64,000 nucleotides of DNA from Streptomyces werraensis (GTDB taxonomy: Bacteria; Actinomycetota; Actinomycetes; Streptomycetales; Streptomycetaceae): the NCBI GenBank assembly GCA_014656175.1, contig BNBX01000001.1:558001-622000 (forward strand). The letters run 5' to 3'. Each line of letters opens with the position of its first letter. Position 1 is the first letter of the stretch. The notes under the pieces were generated by a model. The model made no database searches. It was not told where the DNA came from and was given only the letters and a program-made list of their open reading frames with translations. Both the position numbers and the translations under genes were made by a program. Positions 43,453 through 51,846 of this stretch are shown here, in pieces.

Positions 43453-45195
43453 TTGCCCGTCTTCACTCGCGTCCTCACGGGCCTGCGCGCCCTCCGTGTT
43501 CCCATGCGCCCGCGGGACACACGTGTCCTCACGCGCCTGCGCCACGCACGCGACGCACACCCCTCCGCCGACCGCGCCCTGCGGCTCACGGGCCACGTCC
43601 TCGCCGCCGTGCTGGTGCTCGGCGCCCTGCTGATGCCGAACACCGCGCCGGGCCTGCGCCCCGACCGCTTCACCCGCATCCCCGCCGAGGCGATCGTGGG
43701 CGCGGTCCTGCTGCTCGCCCTGCCGCGCCGGCCGCGCGTGATCTTCGCCGCGCTCTACGGGACGGGCCTCGGCGTGCTCACCGTGCTCAACCTGCTGGAC
43801 ATCGGGTTCAGCGAGTACCTGGGCCGCGGCTTCAACCTGGTCCTCGACTGGGGCCTGCTGGACGACGCCCTGTCCTACGTGCGGGACTCCATGGGCGGCT
43901 TCGTCGCCGACGCCGCGGCCGTCGGAGGGGTGCTGCTCGCCCTGCTCGTGGTTCTCGTGATGGCGCTGGCCACGGTGCGGCTCGGCAACGTGATCGCCCG
44001 GCACCGCACCCGGGCCGGCCAGGGCGCCATGATCGCCGGCACCGTGTGGATCACCTGCGCCTCGCTCGGCCTGCAGATCTCGGGGCTGCCGGTCGCCTCC
44101 GACCGCGCGGCGGACACCCTGCGCGGGCAGACCCGGCGGGTGGTGGACACCCTGCGGGACGAGGCGGCCTTCGCCGAGGAGGCCCGGACCGACACCTTCG
44201 GCGCCACCCCGCCCGGACTGCTGCTGCCGGACCTGCGCGGCAAGGACGTCGTCATCGCGTTCATCGAGAGCTACGGCCGGGTGGCCGTGGAGGACCCGCT
44301 GATCGCGCCCGGCGTCACCCGCACCCTCGACGCCCGGGGTGCCGCGCTCGCCCAGGCCGGCTACCGGGCGCGCAGCGGATGGCTGACCTCGTCGACGTAC
44401 GGCGGGAGCAGCTGGCTCGGGCACTCCACGTCCCTGTCCGGCCTGTGGATCGACAACCAGCAGCGGTACCGCACCGCCACCAACAGCGACCGGCTGACCC
44501 TCACCGCCGCCTTCCGGAAGTCCGGCGCGTGGGACACCGTCGGCATCATGCCGGGCGTGCAGAAGACCTGGCCGGAGGCAGAGTGGTACGGCCTGGACAA
44601 GGTCTACGACGCCTCCGAAATGGGTTACGAGGGCCCGAAGTTCAGCTGGTCCACGATGCCCGACCAGTACGCCCTGGAGGCGTTCGAGCGTCTGGAGCAC
44701 GGGAAGAAGCGGAACCGGCCGCTGATGTCGGAGGTCATCCTCACCTCCAGCCACCAGCCGTGGGCGCCGGTCCCGGAGATGATCGACTGGGAGGACCTGG
44801 GCGACGGCTCGGTCTTCGACGCCATCGAGGAGGAGGGCCGGGACGCGTCCGAGGTGATGGCCGACTCCACCGAGTCCCGCAAGGAGTACGGCAAGTCGGT
44901 CTCGTACTCGGTGACCGCCCTCACCGAGTGGCTGGAGCGCTACGGCACCGACGACACCGTGCTGGTGTTCCTCGGCGACCACCAGCCGATCGCCCGGGTC
45001 ACCGGGCACACCAAGAACCGGGACGTGCCGGTGACGGTCGTCGCCAAGGACCCGCAGGTGCTGAAGAAGATCGACGGCTGGCGGTGGACTCCCGGCCTCC
45101 GGCCCGCCGACGACGCCCCCGTGTGGAAGATGGACGCCTTCCGCGACCGCTTCCTGAAGGCCTACGGATCCGTGCCCCGGCCCACCAGGGGCTGA
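43453..45195 (+). CDS. Membrane-bound sulfatase / LTA-synthase-like protein
   Basis: This 580-aa protein starts at TTG 43453 behind AAGGA; an ATG at 43504 has no ribosome binding site. About five membrane spans occupy roughly 45-215. An extracytoplasmic alkaline-phosphatase-superfamily domain follows: DVVIAFIESYGR (about 260-271, metal-binding Glu), WLTSSTYGGSSWLGHSTSLS (nucleophile region) and VLVFLGDHQPIARVTGHTKN (about 503-522, Asp/His metal ligands). Such enzymes transfer or hydrolyse phosphoglycerol or other headgroups on envelope polymers. The substrate is unknown. Its stop codon abuts that of dusB in a shared TGATCA. Confidence 0.82.
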   Translation: MPVFTRVLTGLRALRVPMRPRDTRVLTRLRHARDAHPSADRALRLTGHVLAAVLVLGALLMPNTAPGLRPDRFTRIPAEAIVGAVLLLALPRRPRVIFAALYGTGLGVLTVLNLLDIGFSEYLGRGFNLVLDWGLLDDALSYVRDSMGGFVADAAAVGGVLLALLVVLVMALATVRLGNVIARHRTRAGQGAMIAGTVWITCASLGLQISGLPVASDRAADTLRGQTRRVVDTLRDEAAFAEEARTDTFGATPPGLLLPDLRGKDVVIAFIESYGRVAVEDPLIAPGVTRTLDARGAALAQAGYRARSGWLTSSTYGGSSWLGHSTSLSGLWIDNQQRYRTATNSDRLTLTAAFRKSGAWDTVGIMPGVQKTWPEAEWYGLDKVYDASEMGYEGPKFSWSTMPDQYALEAFERLEHGKKRNRPLMSEVILTSSHQPWAPVPEMIDWEDLGDGSVFDAIEEEGRDASEVMADSTESRKEYGKSVSYSVTALTEWLERYGTDDTVLVFLGDHQPIARVTGHTKNRDVPVTVVAKDPQVLKKIDGWRWTPGLRPADDAPVWKMDAFRDRFLKAYGSVPRPTRG

Positions 45196-46350
45196 TCAGC
45201 CGCCGGAGGTGTCCAGCTCGGCGTCCTCACCGACGCCCGCGCAGTCGTAGGGGTCCTTCAGCCAGCCGTCCGGCAGCACCACGCGGTTGTTGCCGGACGT
45301 ACGGCCGCGGGGGCCGTCGGCGCCGGCCGGCCAGGGCTGGTCCAGGTCCAGCTCGTCGAGCCCGGACCGCAGCTCCTGGAGCGTGGAGGTGACGGCGAGC
45401 CGCCGGCGCATCTCGGAGCCGACCGCGAAGCCCTTCAGGTACCAGGCGACGTGCTTGCGGAAGTCGATCACGCCGCGCGACTCGTCGCCGATCCACTCGC
45501 CCAGCAGGGTGGCGTGCCGCACCATCGCGTCGGCCACCTCGCGCAGGGTGGGCCGGACGTAGTCGTCGGGGCGGCCCTCGAAGGCGGCGACCAGGTCGGC
45601 GAAGAGCCACGGCCGGCCGAGGCAGCCGCGGCCCACGACGACGCCGTCGCAGCCCGTCTCGCGGACCATGCGCAGGGCGTCGTCGGCGGACCAGATGTCG
45701 CCGTTGCCGAGCACCGGGATCTCGGGGACGTGCTCCTTGAGGCGGGCGATCGCGTCCCAGTCGGCGGTGCCGCCGTAGTGCTGGGCGGCGGTGCGTCCGT
45801 GCAGCGCGATCGCGGTGACGCCCTCCTCCACGGCGATGCGGCCGGCGTCGAGGTAGGTGATGTGGTCGTCGTCGATGCCCTTGCGCATCTTCATCGTGAC
45901 CGGCAGGCCGCCCGCGCCGGCGACGGCCTCGCGCAGGATGGCGCGCAGCAGGTTCCGCTTGAAGGGGAGGGCGGAGCCGCCGCCCTTGCGGGTCACCTTG
46001 GGCACCGGGCAGCCGAAGTTGAGGTCGATGTGGTCGGCGAGGTCCTCCTCCGCGATCATGCGGACGGCCTTGCCGACGGTCGCCGGGTCGACGCCGTAGA
46101 GCTGGATGGAACGCGGCTGCTCGGAGGCGTCGAACCGGATGAGCTGCATGGTCTTCTCGTTGCGCTCGACCAGCGCCCGGGTGGTGATCATCTCGCTGAC
46201 GAACAGGCCCTTGCCGCCGCTGAACTCCCGGCACAGGGTACGGAAGGGCGCGTTGGTGATCCCGGCCATGGGGGCGAGCACGACGGGCGGTTGCACGGTG
46301 TGCGGGCCGATGGCGAGGGGCGTGTTCACGGTCGGCGAGGCAGTGGGCAT
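45196..46350 (-). CDS. dusB: tRNA-dihydrouridine synthase B
   Basis: This 384-aa TIM-barrel flavoenzyme starts at ATG 46350 (MPTASPTVNTPLAIGPHTVQ). VVLAPMAGITNAPFRTLCRE (about 23-42) binds FMN, HIDLNFGCPVPKVTRKGGGS (about 108-127) contains the catalytic Cys, and VTMKMRKGIDDDHITYLD and GDIWSADDALRMVRETGCDG follow. It reduces uridines in tRNA D-loops using NADPH. It is divergent from the MFS gene and ends exactly at the stop of the convergent sulfatase gene. Confidence 0.92.
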   Translation of the reverse strand: MPTASPTVNTPLAIGPHTVQPPVVLAPMAGITNAPFRTLCREFSGGKGLFVSEMITTRALVERNEKTMQLIRFDASEQPRSIQLYGVDPATVGKAVRMIAEEDLADHIDLNFGCPVPKVTRKGGGSALPFKRNLLRAILREAVAGAGGLPVTMKMRKGIDDDHITYLDAGRIAVEEGVTAIALHGRTAAQHYGGTADWDAIARLKEHVPEIPVLGNGDIWSADDALRMVRETGCDGVVVGRGCLGRPWLFADLVAAFEGRPDDYVRPTLREVADAMVRHATLLGEWIGDESRGVIDFRKHVAWYLKGFAVGSEMRRRLAVTSTLQELRSGLDELDLDQPWPAGADGPRGRTSGNNRVVLPDGWLKDPYDCAGVGEDAELDTSGG

Positions 46351-46410
46351 TCCCCCATTGTCCAGCATTCCGAGGGGCGCCCGGCACAGAGATCGTGTAG
46401 CGGTCATTAG

Positions 46411-46440
46411 TTAGACGCACTATCGACATCGGCGTACGAT
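46411..46440 (+). promoter_or_regulatory. Promoter placing the MFS transcript start at its ATG
   Basis: TTAGAC (46411-46416) and TACGAT (46435-46440) are spaced 18 bp. The expected start lies 7-8 nt downstream, at the ATG 46448, so the mRNA would be leaderless. No ribosome binding site precedes either candidate ATG. Confidence 0.45.
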
Positions 46441-46447
46441 GGCGCGC

Positions 46448-47896
46448 ATGCCCCAGCTCAGCCATGGCCGCCGCATGCTGGTGCTCGCGATCTGCTGTAT
46501 GAGCCTGCTGATCGTGAGCCTGGACAACACGGTTCTGAACGTCGCCCTGCCGTCCCTCCAGCGGGAGCTGGACGCGAGCACCTCGGGACTGCAGTGGACC
46601 ATCGACGCGTACACGCTCGTGCTGGCCTCGCTGCTGATGCTGGCCGGCTCGACCGCCGACCGGATCGGCCGCCGGCGGGTCTTCATGTCCGGCCTGGTGG
46701 TCTTCACCCTGGGCTCGCTGCTGTGCTCGCTCGCCCCGGACCTGAACTGGCTCGTGGTGTTCCGCATGGTGCAGGCGGTGGGCGGCTCCATGCTCAACCC
46801 GGTCGCCATGTCGATCATCACCAACACCTTCACCGACCCGCGCGAGCGGGCCCGGGCGATCGGGGTGTGGGGCGCGGTGGTCGGCCTGTCGATGGCCGCG
46901 GGACCGCTGGTCGGCGGGCTGCTGGTGGACTCGGTCGGCTGGCGCTCCATCTTCTGGGTCAATCTGCCGGTGGGCCTCGTCGCCCTGCTGCTGACCTGGC
47001 GCTTCGTGCCGGAGTCCCGTGCGCCCCGGGCCCGCCGCCCGGACCCGGTGGGCCAGGTCCTGGTCATCGCGCTGTTCGGCTCGCTCACGTACGCGATCAT
47101 CGAGGCGCCGCACGGGAGCCTGGGTTCCACGCTGCCCTTCGCGGCGCTGGCCCTGATCGCCCTGCTGGCGCTCCTCCGCCACGAACCGCGCCGCCCGGAA
47201 CCGCTGATCGATCTGCGCTTCTTCCGCTCGGCGCCGTTCAGCGGGGCGACGGTGATCGCGGTGAGCGCCTTCGCGGCGCTCGGCGGGTTCCTGTTCCTGT
47301 CGACGCTGTACCTGCAGAACGTGCGGGGGCTGAGCGCGATGGAGGCGGGGCTGTGGATGCTGCCGATGGCCGTCCCGACGTTCCTGTGCGCCCCGCTGTC
47401 CGGCCGCCTCGTGGGCAGCCGGGGACCGAGGCTGCCCCTGGTGATCGCGGGCGGCGCGATGACGGTGAGCGGGCTGCTGTTCGCCCTCTTCGAGGCGGAG
47501 ACGTCGAACGCGACGCTGCTGGCGGGTTACCTCCTCTTCGGCGTCGGCTTCGGCTTCGTCAACGCCCCGATCACCAACACGGCGGTCTCGGGCATGCCCA
47601 CCGACCAGGCGGGAGTCGCCTCGGCGGTCGCCTCCACCAGCCGCCAGCTGGGACAGAGACTGGGGGTGGCGGTGCTGGGCGCGGTGCTTGCGGCGGGGGT
47701 GGGGTCGTCGTCGTACGCCGACACGTTCGTGACGGCGTCGCGGCCGGGCTGGTGGATCCTGACGGCGTGCGGGGCGGCGGTCCTGACGCTGGGCGTCGTG
47801 ACGACGGGCCGGTGGGCCCGCTCCACGGCGGAACGGGCGGCACGCCGCCTGAAGGGGGAGGAGGAGCGGGCTCGCCGGGCGGGGGTGGGAGCCTGA
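46448..47896 (+). CDS. MFS multidrug exporter, DHA2 (EmrB/QacA) family
   Basis: This 482-aa protein has about 14 membrane spans. SLDNTVLNVALPSLQRELDA (about 24-43) is the DHA2-type motif D1 after the first span. GSTADRIGRRRVFMSGLVVF (motif A) and FRMVQAVGGSMLNPVAMSII (motif B region) follow, then GVWGAVVGLSMAAGPLVGGL (motif C, antiporter signature). These are proton-coupled drug exporters. A start at 46439 (three residues more) is possible, but the promoter position favours 46448. The basic tail ends in a repeat-rich gap. Confidence 0.86.
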   Translation: MPQLSHGRRMLVLAICCMSLLIVSLDNTVLNVALPSLQRELDASTSGLQWTIDAYTLVLASLLMLAGSTADRIGRRRVFMSGLVVFTLGSLLCSLAPDLNWLVVFRMVQAVGGSMLNPVAMSIITNTFTDPRERARAIGVWGAVVGLSMAAGPLVGGLLVDSVGWRSIFWVNLPVGLVALLLTWRFVPESRAPRARRPDPVGQVLVIALFGSLTYAIIEAPHGSLGSTLPFAALALIALLALLRHEPRRPEPLIDLRFFRSAPFSGATVIAVSAFAALGGFLFLSTLYLQNVRGLSAMEAGLWMLPMAVPTFLCAPLSGRLVGSRGPRLPLVIAGGAMTVSGLLFALFEAETSNATLLAGYLLFGVGFGFVNAPITNTAVSGMPTDQAGVASAVASTSRQLGQRLGVAVLGAVLAAGVGSSSYADTFVTASRPGWWILTACGAAVLTLGVVTTGRWARSTAERAARRLKGEEERARRAGVGA

Positions 47897-47906
47897 GGCG
47901 TCCGCG

Positions 47907-48117
47907 CGGGTGGTCGGTGGCTGATCGCGCAGTTCCCCGCGCCCCTTGGGCGGCCTCCGCCGCCGCCATGGAAAGCGCCCCGGCGCTGCGGGCGGGCAGA
48001 CGCGCAGCCGCTGCGGGCAGTCGTGCCGCCTGGGGCGGCACGGGTGGGCGCAGCGGCACCCTCCGCAGCGCCGGGTGCGGGTCGTGCGTGGCCGGTCGCG
48101 CAGTTCCCCGCGCCCCT
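47907..48117 (-). repeat. Two inverted copies of the dispersed intergenic repeat
   Basis: On the minus strand GGGGCGCGGGGAACTGCGCG plus ACC/ATC-GGCCAC occurs at 48073-48117 and 47907-47947, matching the core of the 39.2-kb repeat. The flanks (GGGTGGGCG...CGGGTGCGGG) are also shared. A perfect 9-bp hairpin CGTGCCGCC-TGG-GGCGGCACG lies at 48022-48042. The 363-bp gap (47897-48259) shows no gene. The remaining stretch 48118-48259 probably holds the promoter of the next small gene. Confidence 0.75.
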
Positions 48118-48259
48118 GAAGGGTGGCTCCGTCAACGGTTGTTGGATCGGGGCCGTGGGCGACACCCGCCGCGCGGGTTCCGCGTACCCCCACCTGTTGA
48201 TGTTGCTTTTGCTGCACACTCCGTACGGCGACAGCCATCCGCCGACCGCCGGAGGCACC

Positions 48260-48466
48260 ATGCCCCAGATCGACTCGAGCAAGGTAAGCCGCTGGGACCT
48301 GCACGGACGTGAGCACACCGTGCACGTCCACCGCACCGGAGTGCAGCGGACGATCAGATGTGACACGTGCGGCTGGCGCCGGTCCGCCCAGTTCCTGCCG
48401 TGGCTGAAGGCACAGGAGCACCTGGAGCAGGCCCACCAGGCGACGGTGGACCCCAGCGCAGCCTGA
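48260..48466 (+). CDS. Small zinc-finger-like protein (68 aa)
   Basis: The ATG at 48260 follows GGAGG by 5 nt. The protein contains TIRCDTCGWRRSAQFLPWLK (about 31-50) and QEHLEQAHQ (about 52-60). That gives C-x2-C and H-x4/5-H spacing reminiscent of a C2H2 zinc finger, preceded by a short beta-rich region (DLHGREHTVHVHRTGVQRTI). It may bind DNA or protein; no function is known to me. It is convergent with the TetR gene and separated from the MFS gene by repeats. Confidence 0.7.
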   Translation: MPQIDSSKVSRWDLHGREHTVHVHRTGVQRTIRCDTCGWRRSAQFLPWLKAQEHLEQAHQATVDPSAA

Positions 48467-48480
48467 CGGACCCGCCCGGG

Positions 48481-49068
48481 TCAGGCCCGCAACCCCCGCA
48501 GCAGCAGATCCACCGCCGCCGCGAAGTCGGCGTCCGCCTCAGGTCTGTCCCACTCCCCCGCGTAGGCGGGATCGTGGAACCGCCCGGTCGCCTGGAACAC
48601 CGCACGCGCGCTGACCGCGGGGTCGTCGCTGTGGAAGACCCCGGCGGCCACCCCGTCGGCGACGATCCGCGTCAACTGCTCGGTCAGCTCGTCGATGTGC
48701 TCGGCGACCGCGCCCACCTGCTCACCGGCCAGCACGCTGTAGGTGGCGAACAGCTCCGGGTCGTCGCCCGCCTTGCGCCGCTTGGCGGTGAAGAGCCCGG
48801 CGAGCCAGTCCCGCAGCCGGGCCTCCGGGTCGCGGGACCCGTCGCCCGCTATCCCGTCCAGCGCCTCGGACGTACGGTCCAGCCACCGCTTGGTGACCGC
48901 CTCCCGCAGTGCCGCCTTGGTGCGGAAGTGCCGGTAGACGCTGCCGTGGCTGACGCCGAGGGCGCGGGCCACGTCCACCACGGTGGCCTTCGCGGGCCCG
49001 TGCCGGCGCAGCACCTCCTCGGTCGCCTCCAGGATGCGCTCGGCGGTCAGGGTCTCGGTCGCTGCCAT
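48481..49068 (-). CDS. TetR-family transcriptional regulator
   Basis: This 195-aa protein has an N-terminal HTH (ERILEATEEVLRRHGPAKAT, VVDVARALGVSHGSVYRHFR, about 10-50), followed by a helical ligand domain (YSVLAGEQVGAVAEHIDELT). It is the second gene of a likely two-gene unit, 25 bp after the aldo/keto reductase gene and in the same direction. It probably represses the shared promoter through the palindrome at 50125-50150. The inducer is unknown. Confidence 0.9.
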   Translation of the reverse strand: MAATETLTAERILEATEEVLRRHGPAKATVVDVARALGVSHGSVYRHFRTKAALREAVTKRWLDRTSEALDGIAGDGSRDPEARLRDWLAGLFTAKRRKAGDDPELFATYSVLAGEQVGAVAEHIDELTEQLTRIVADGVAAGVFHSDDPAVSARAVFQATGRFHDPAYAGEWDRPEADADFAAAVDLLLRGLRA

Positions 49069-49093
49069 GTCTAGACCGTACCCGCCGCCGGGA

Positions 49094-50104
49094 TCACTCC
49101 TCGGTGCCGAGGTGGGCCATCATCGGCTCCGGGTAGCGGGCACCCGCCGCGGCCCCTGGCGGCACCGCCCGCTCGATCGCCGCGAGGTCGTCCGCGTCCA
49201 GCGTGACGTCCAGCGCGCCCAGCGACTCCGTGAGCCGCTCCCGCGTACGGGCGCCGACCAGCGGCACGATGTCCTCGCCGCGCGACAGCACCCAGGCGAC
49301 GGCGATCTGCGCGACCGTGACGCCCTTGCGCGCGGCGATCTCGCGCAGCGCGTCGACGAGGCGGAGGTTGTGCCGGAGGTTGTCGCCCTGGAAGCGGGGC
49401 GAGTGGGCGCGGAAGTCGTCCGCGGAAAGCTGCCGGTCGGCGGTGAAGTGGCCGGAGATCAGGCCGCGCGCGAGCACCCCGTAGGCCGTGACGGAGATGC
49501 CGAGTTCACGGGTGGTGGGCAGGATCTGGTCCTCGACGGCGCGGGAGATCAGGGAGTACTCGATCTGGAGGTCGGTGATCGGCGCGGTGGCGGCGGCCCG
49601 CCGGATCGTGTCGGCGCCGACCTCGCTGAGGCCGATGTGCCGTACGTGGCCCTTCTCGACGAGCTCCGCGACGGCTCCGACGGTCTCCTCGATCGGCACG
49701 TCGGGGTCGGCGCGGGAGAGGCGGTAGACGTCGATGTGGTCGACGCCCAGCCGCTGGAGGGAGTACGCGGCGAAGTTCCGCACGGCGGCCGGGCGGCCGT
49801 CGATCGGTCCCCAGCCGCCGTCCGGGTCGCGCAGGGAGCCGAACTTGACGCTGGTGAGGGCCTGTTCGCGCAGTCCGGCGGGGGCCGTGCGCAACGCCTC
49901 GCCGATCAGCAGCTCGTTGTGGCCCATGCCGTAGAAGTCGCCGGTGTCGAGCAGGGTGACGCCGGCGTCCAGGGCGGCGTGGATCGTGGCGATCGCCTCG
50001 GTCCGGTCCGCCGTGCCGTAGAGCGCGGACATGCCCATGCAGCCGAGCCCCAGGGCGGACACCCGGGGGCCGGTCTTTCCGAGAGGTCGTGTCTGCATCG
50101 TCAT
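49094..50104 (-). CDS. Aldo/keto reductase
   Basis: This 336-aa TIM-barrel oxidoreductase has GLGCMGMSALYGTADRTEAI (about 19-38), the AKR13-type start, and LLDTGDFYGMGHNELLIGEA (about 51-70) with the catalytic Asp and Tyr. LTSVKFGS carries the catalytic Lys, and HIDVYRLSRADPDVPIEETV corresponds to the His region. LVGARTRERLTESLGALDVT (about 280-299) binds the NADPH phosphate. It reduces carbonyls with NADPH. Co-transcription with a TetR regulator suggests response to a toxic carbonyl or drug. Confidence 0.9.
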   Translation of the reverse strand: MTMQTRPLGKTGPRVSALGLGCMGMSALYGTADRTEAIATIHAALDAGVTLLDTGDFYGMGHNELLIGEALRTAPAGLREQALTSVKFGSLRDPDGGWGPIDGRPAAVRNFAAYSLQRLGVDHIDVYRLSRADPDVPIEETVGAVAELVEKGHVRHIGLSEVGADTIRRAAATAPITDLQIEYSLISRAVEDQILPTTRELGISVTAYGVLARGLISGHFTADRQLSADDFRAHSPRFQGDNLRHNLRLVDALREIAARKGVTVAQIAVAWVLSRGEDIVPLVGARTRERLTESLGALDVTLDADDLAAIERAVPPGAAAGARYPEPMMAHLGTEE

Positions 50105-50124
50105 GCCTCCACCTTGACATGACT

Positions 50125-50163
50125 AATGACAGATTTCAATATCTGTCATTCATTCATCTGTCA
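50125..50163 (-). promoter_or_regulatory. Operator palindrome of the AKR-TetR unit
   Basis: AATGACAGAT and ATCTGTCATT are perfect 10-bp arms around TTCAAT (50125-50150). An additional half-site, ATCTGTCA, lies at 50156-50163. The palindrome begins 20 bp upstream of the reductase start and covers the probable promoter. It is the likely site of the TetR protein encoded downstream. Confidence 0.75.
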
Positions 50164-50210
50164 CTCGCCCGTCTGCCGCCCACCCGTCGGGACGCCGGTC
50201 CGGAAACGCG

Positions 50211-50247
50211 GAACGCCGGGCCCCGGAGATTCCGGGACCCGGCGTTC
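50211..50247 (-). terminator. Terminator of glyS
   Basis: A 17-bp stem with one mismatch (GAACGCCGGG-C/T-CCCGGA) and a 3-nt loop begins 21 nt after the glyS stop on the minus strand. Confidence 0.75.
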
Positions 50248-50268
50248 GTGCCGGTCAGAAGAGACGGG

Positions 50269-51651
50269 TCAGCAGCCGACCAGGCGGGCGGCCAGGTAGC
50301 CCTCGATCTGGTCGAGGGAGACCCGCTCCTGCTTCATGGTGTCGCGCTCGCGCACGGTCACCGCGTTGTCGTCCAGGGTGTCGAAGTCGACGGTCACGCA
50401 GAACGGCGTGCCGATCTCGTCCTGGCGGCGGTAGCGGCGGCCGATGGCACCGGCGTCGTCGAACTCGATGTTCCAGTTCTGCCGCAGCGCCTGGGCGAGG
50501 CCCTTGGCCTTCGGGGACAGCTCCGGGTTGCGGGACAGCGGCAGCACCGCGACCTTCACCGGCGCGAGGCGGTGGTCGAGCCGCAGCACGGTCCGCTTCT
50601 CCATCTTGCCCTTGGCGTTGGGCGCCTCGTCCTCGACGTACGCGTCGAGCAGGAAGGCGAGCATCGCCCGGCCCACACCGGCCGCCGGCTCGATGACGTA
50701 CGGCGTCCAGCGCTCGCCGGCCTCCTGGTCGAAGTAGGAGAGGTCCTGGCCGGAGGCCTTGGAGTGCGCGGAGAGGTCGTAGTCGGTGCGGTTGGCGACA
50801 CCCTCCAGCTCGCCCCACTCGCTGCCGCCGAACTGGAAGCGGTACTCGATGTCAGCGGTGCGCTTGGAGTAGTGGGAGAGCTTCTCCTTCGGGTGCTCGT
50901 ACCACCGCATGTTCTCCTCGCGCAGGCCGAGACCGGTGTACCAGTTCCAGCGCTGCTCCATCCAGTACTCCTGCCACTGCTCGTCCTCGCCCGGCTTGAC
51001 GAAGAACTCCATCTCCATCTGCTCGAACTCGCGGGTGCGGAAGATGAAGTTGCCGGGCGTGATCTCGTTGCGGAAGGACTTGCCCATCTGGGCGATGCCG
51101 AACGGCGGCTTGCGGCGCGAAGTGGTCTGCACCTGGGCGAAGTTGGTGAAGATGCCCTGGGCGGTCTCGGGGCGCAGGTAGGCGATGGAGCCGGAGTCCT
51201 GCGTCGGACCGAGGTGAGTGGAGAGCAGACCCGAGAACTGCTTGGGCTCGGTGAAGGTGCCCTTGTTGCCGCAGTTGGGGCAGCTCAGGTCGGCGAGGCC
51301 GTTCTCCGGGGCGCGGCCCTTCTTCTCCTCGTACGCCTCCTCCAGGTGGTCCGCGCGGAACCGCTTGTGACAGGAGGTGCACTCGGTGAGCGGGTCGGTG
51401 AACGTCGCGACGTGGCCGGAGGCGACCCACACCTCGGGGGCCAGAATGACGGACGAGTCGATACCGACCACGTCCTCGCGCGACGTCACCATGTAGCGCC
51501 ACCACTGGCGCTTCAGGTTCTCCTTGAGCTCGACACCCAGCGGTCCGTAGTCCCAGGCGGCCTTCGTGCCGCCGTAGATCTCACTACTGGGGAATACGAA
51601 GCCACGGCGCTTGCTCAGGCTGACGATGGTGTCGATCTTGTCGGCGGCCAC
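50269..51651 (-). CDS. glyS: Glycyl-tRNA synthetase (alpha2 type)
   Basis: This 460-aa class II synthetase has [20 protein letters not shown] and [20 protein letters not shown] (about 15-54), with motif 1 around 65-80. A zinc-ribbon-like insert has CTSCHKRF and [10 protein letters not shown] (about 91-135). Motif 2 lies in [20 protein letters not shown], and motif 3 ([14 protein letters not shown]) near 330. The C-terminal anticodon-binding domain starts about 360. It charges tRNA-Gly. It is divergent from znuA across a promoter region of about 190 bp. Confidence 0.95.
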   Translation of the reverse strand: MAADKIDTIVSLSKRRGFVFPSSEIYGGTKAAWDYGPLGVELKENLKRQWWRYMVTSREDVVGIDSSVILAPEVWVASGHVATFTDPLTECTSCHKRFRADHLEEAYEEKKGRAPENGLADLSCPNCGNKGTFTEPKQFSGLLSTHLGPTQDSGSIAYLRPETAQGIFTNFAQVQTTSRRKPPFGIAQMGKSFRNEITPGNFIFRTREFEQMEMEFFVKPGEDEQWQEYWMEQRWNWYTGLGLREENMRWYEHPKEKLSHYSKRTADIEYRFQFGGSEWGELEGVANRTDYDLSAHSKASGQDLSYFDQEAGERWTPYVIEPAAGVGRAMLAFLLDAYVEDEAPNAKGKMEKRTVLRLDHRLAPVKVAVLPLSRNPELSPKAKGLAQALRQNWNIEFDDAGAIGRRYRRQDEIGTPFCVTVDFDTLDDNAVTVRERDTMKQERVSLDQIEGYLAARLVGC

Positions 51652-51808
51652 GGTGCTCTCTTCATTACGACGACGGGCGACGAAGCGGAGATGCTTCCAG
51701 CGAATGCCTCAGGTTACCGGCGGGGACGGCCCCTCGACCAAATCGGTCCCCCCAAGCGGACCTCCGACGCACCGGCAGGGGCCGCGGAGGGGGCCGAGGG
51801 GGAGCTTG

Positions 51809-51846
51809 TTGACAACGGTTTCCATATCAGTTGAAAATGACTGTCA
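51809..51846 (+). promoter_or_regulatory. znuA promoter with overlapping Zur box
   Basis: TTGACA at 51809-51814 is a perfect -35, and GAAAAT about 18 bp on serves as -10. TGAAAATGACTGTCA at 51832-51846 matches the 7-1-7 Zur consensus TGAAAATGATTTTCA with two mismatches in the second half. The predicted transcript start coincides with the ATG at 51846. Zur with zinc would block this promoter. Confidence 0.7.

Noticed and set aside
47022..47040. Premature end or frameshift in the MFS gene
   Set aside because: The frame is continuous through the basic loop and all later membrane segments are present.
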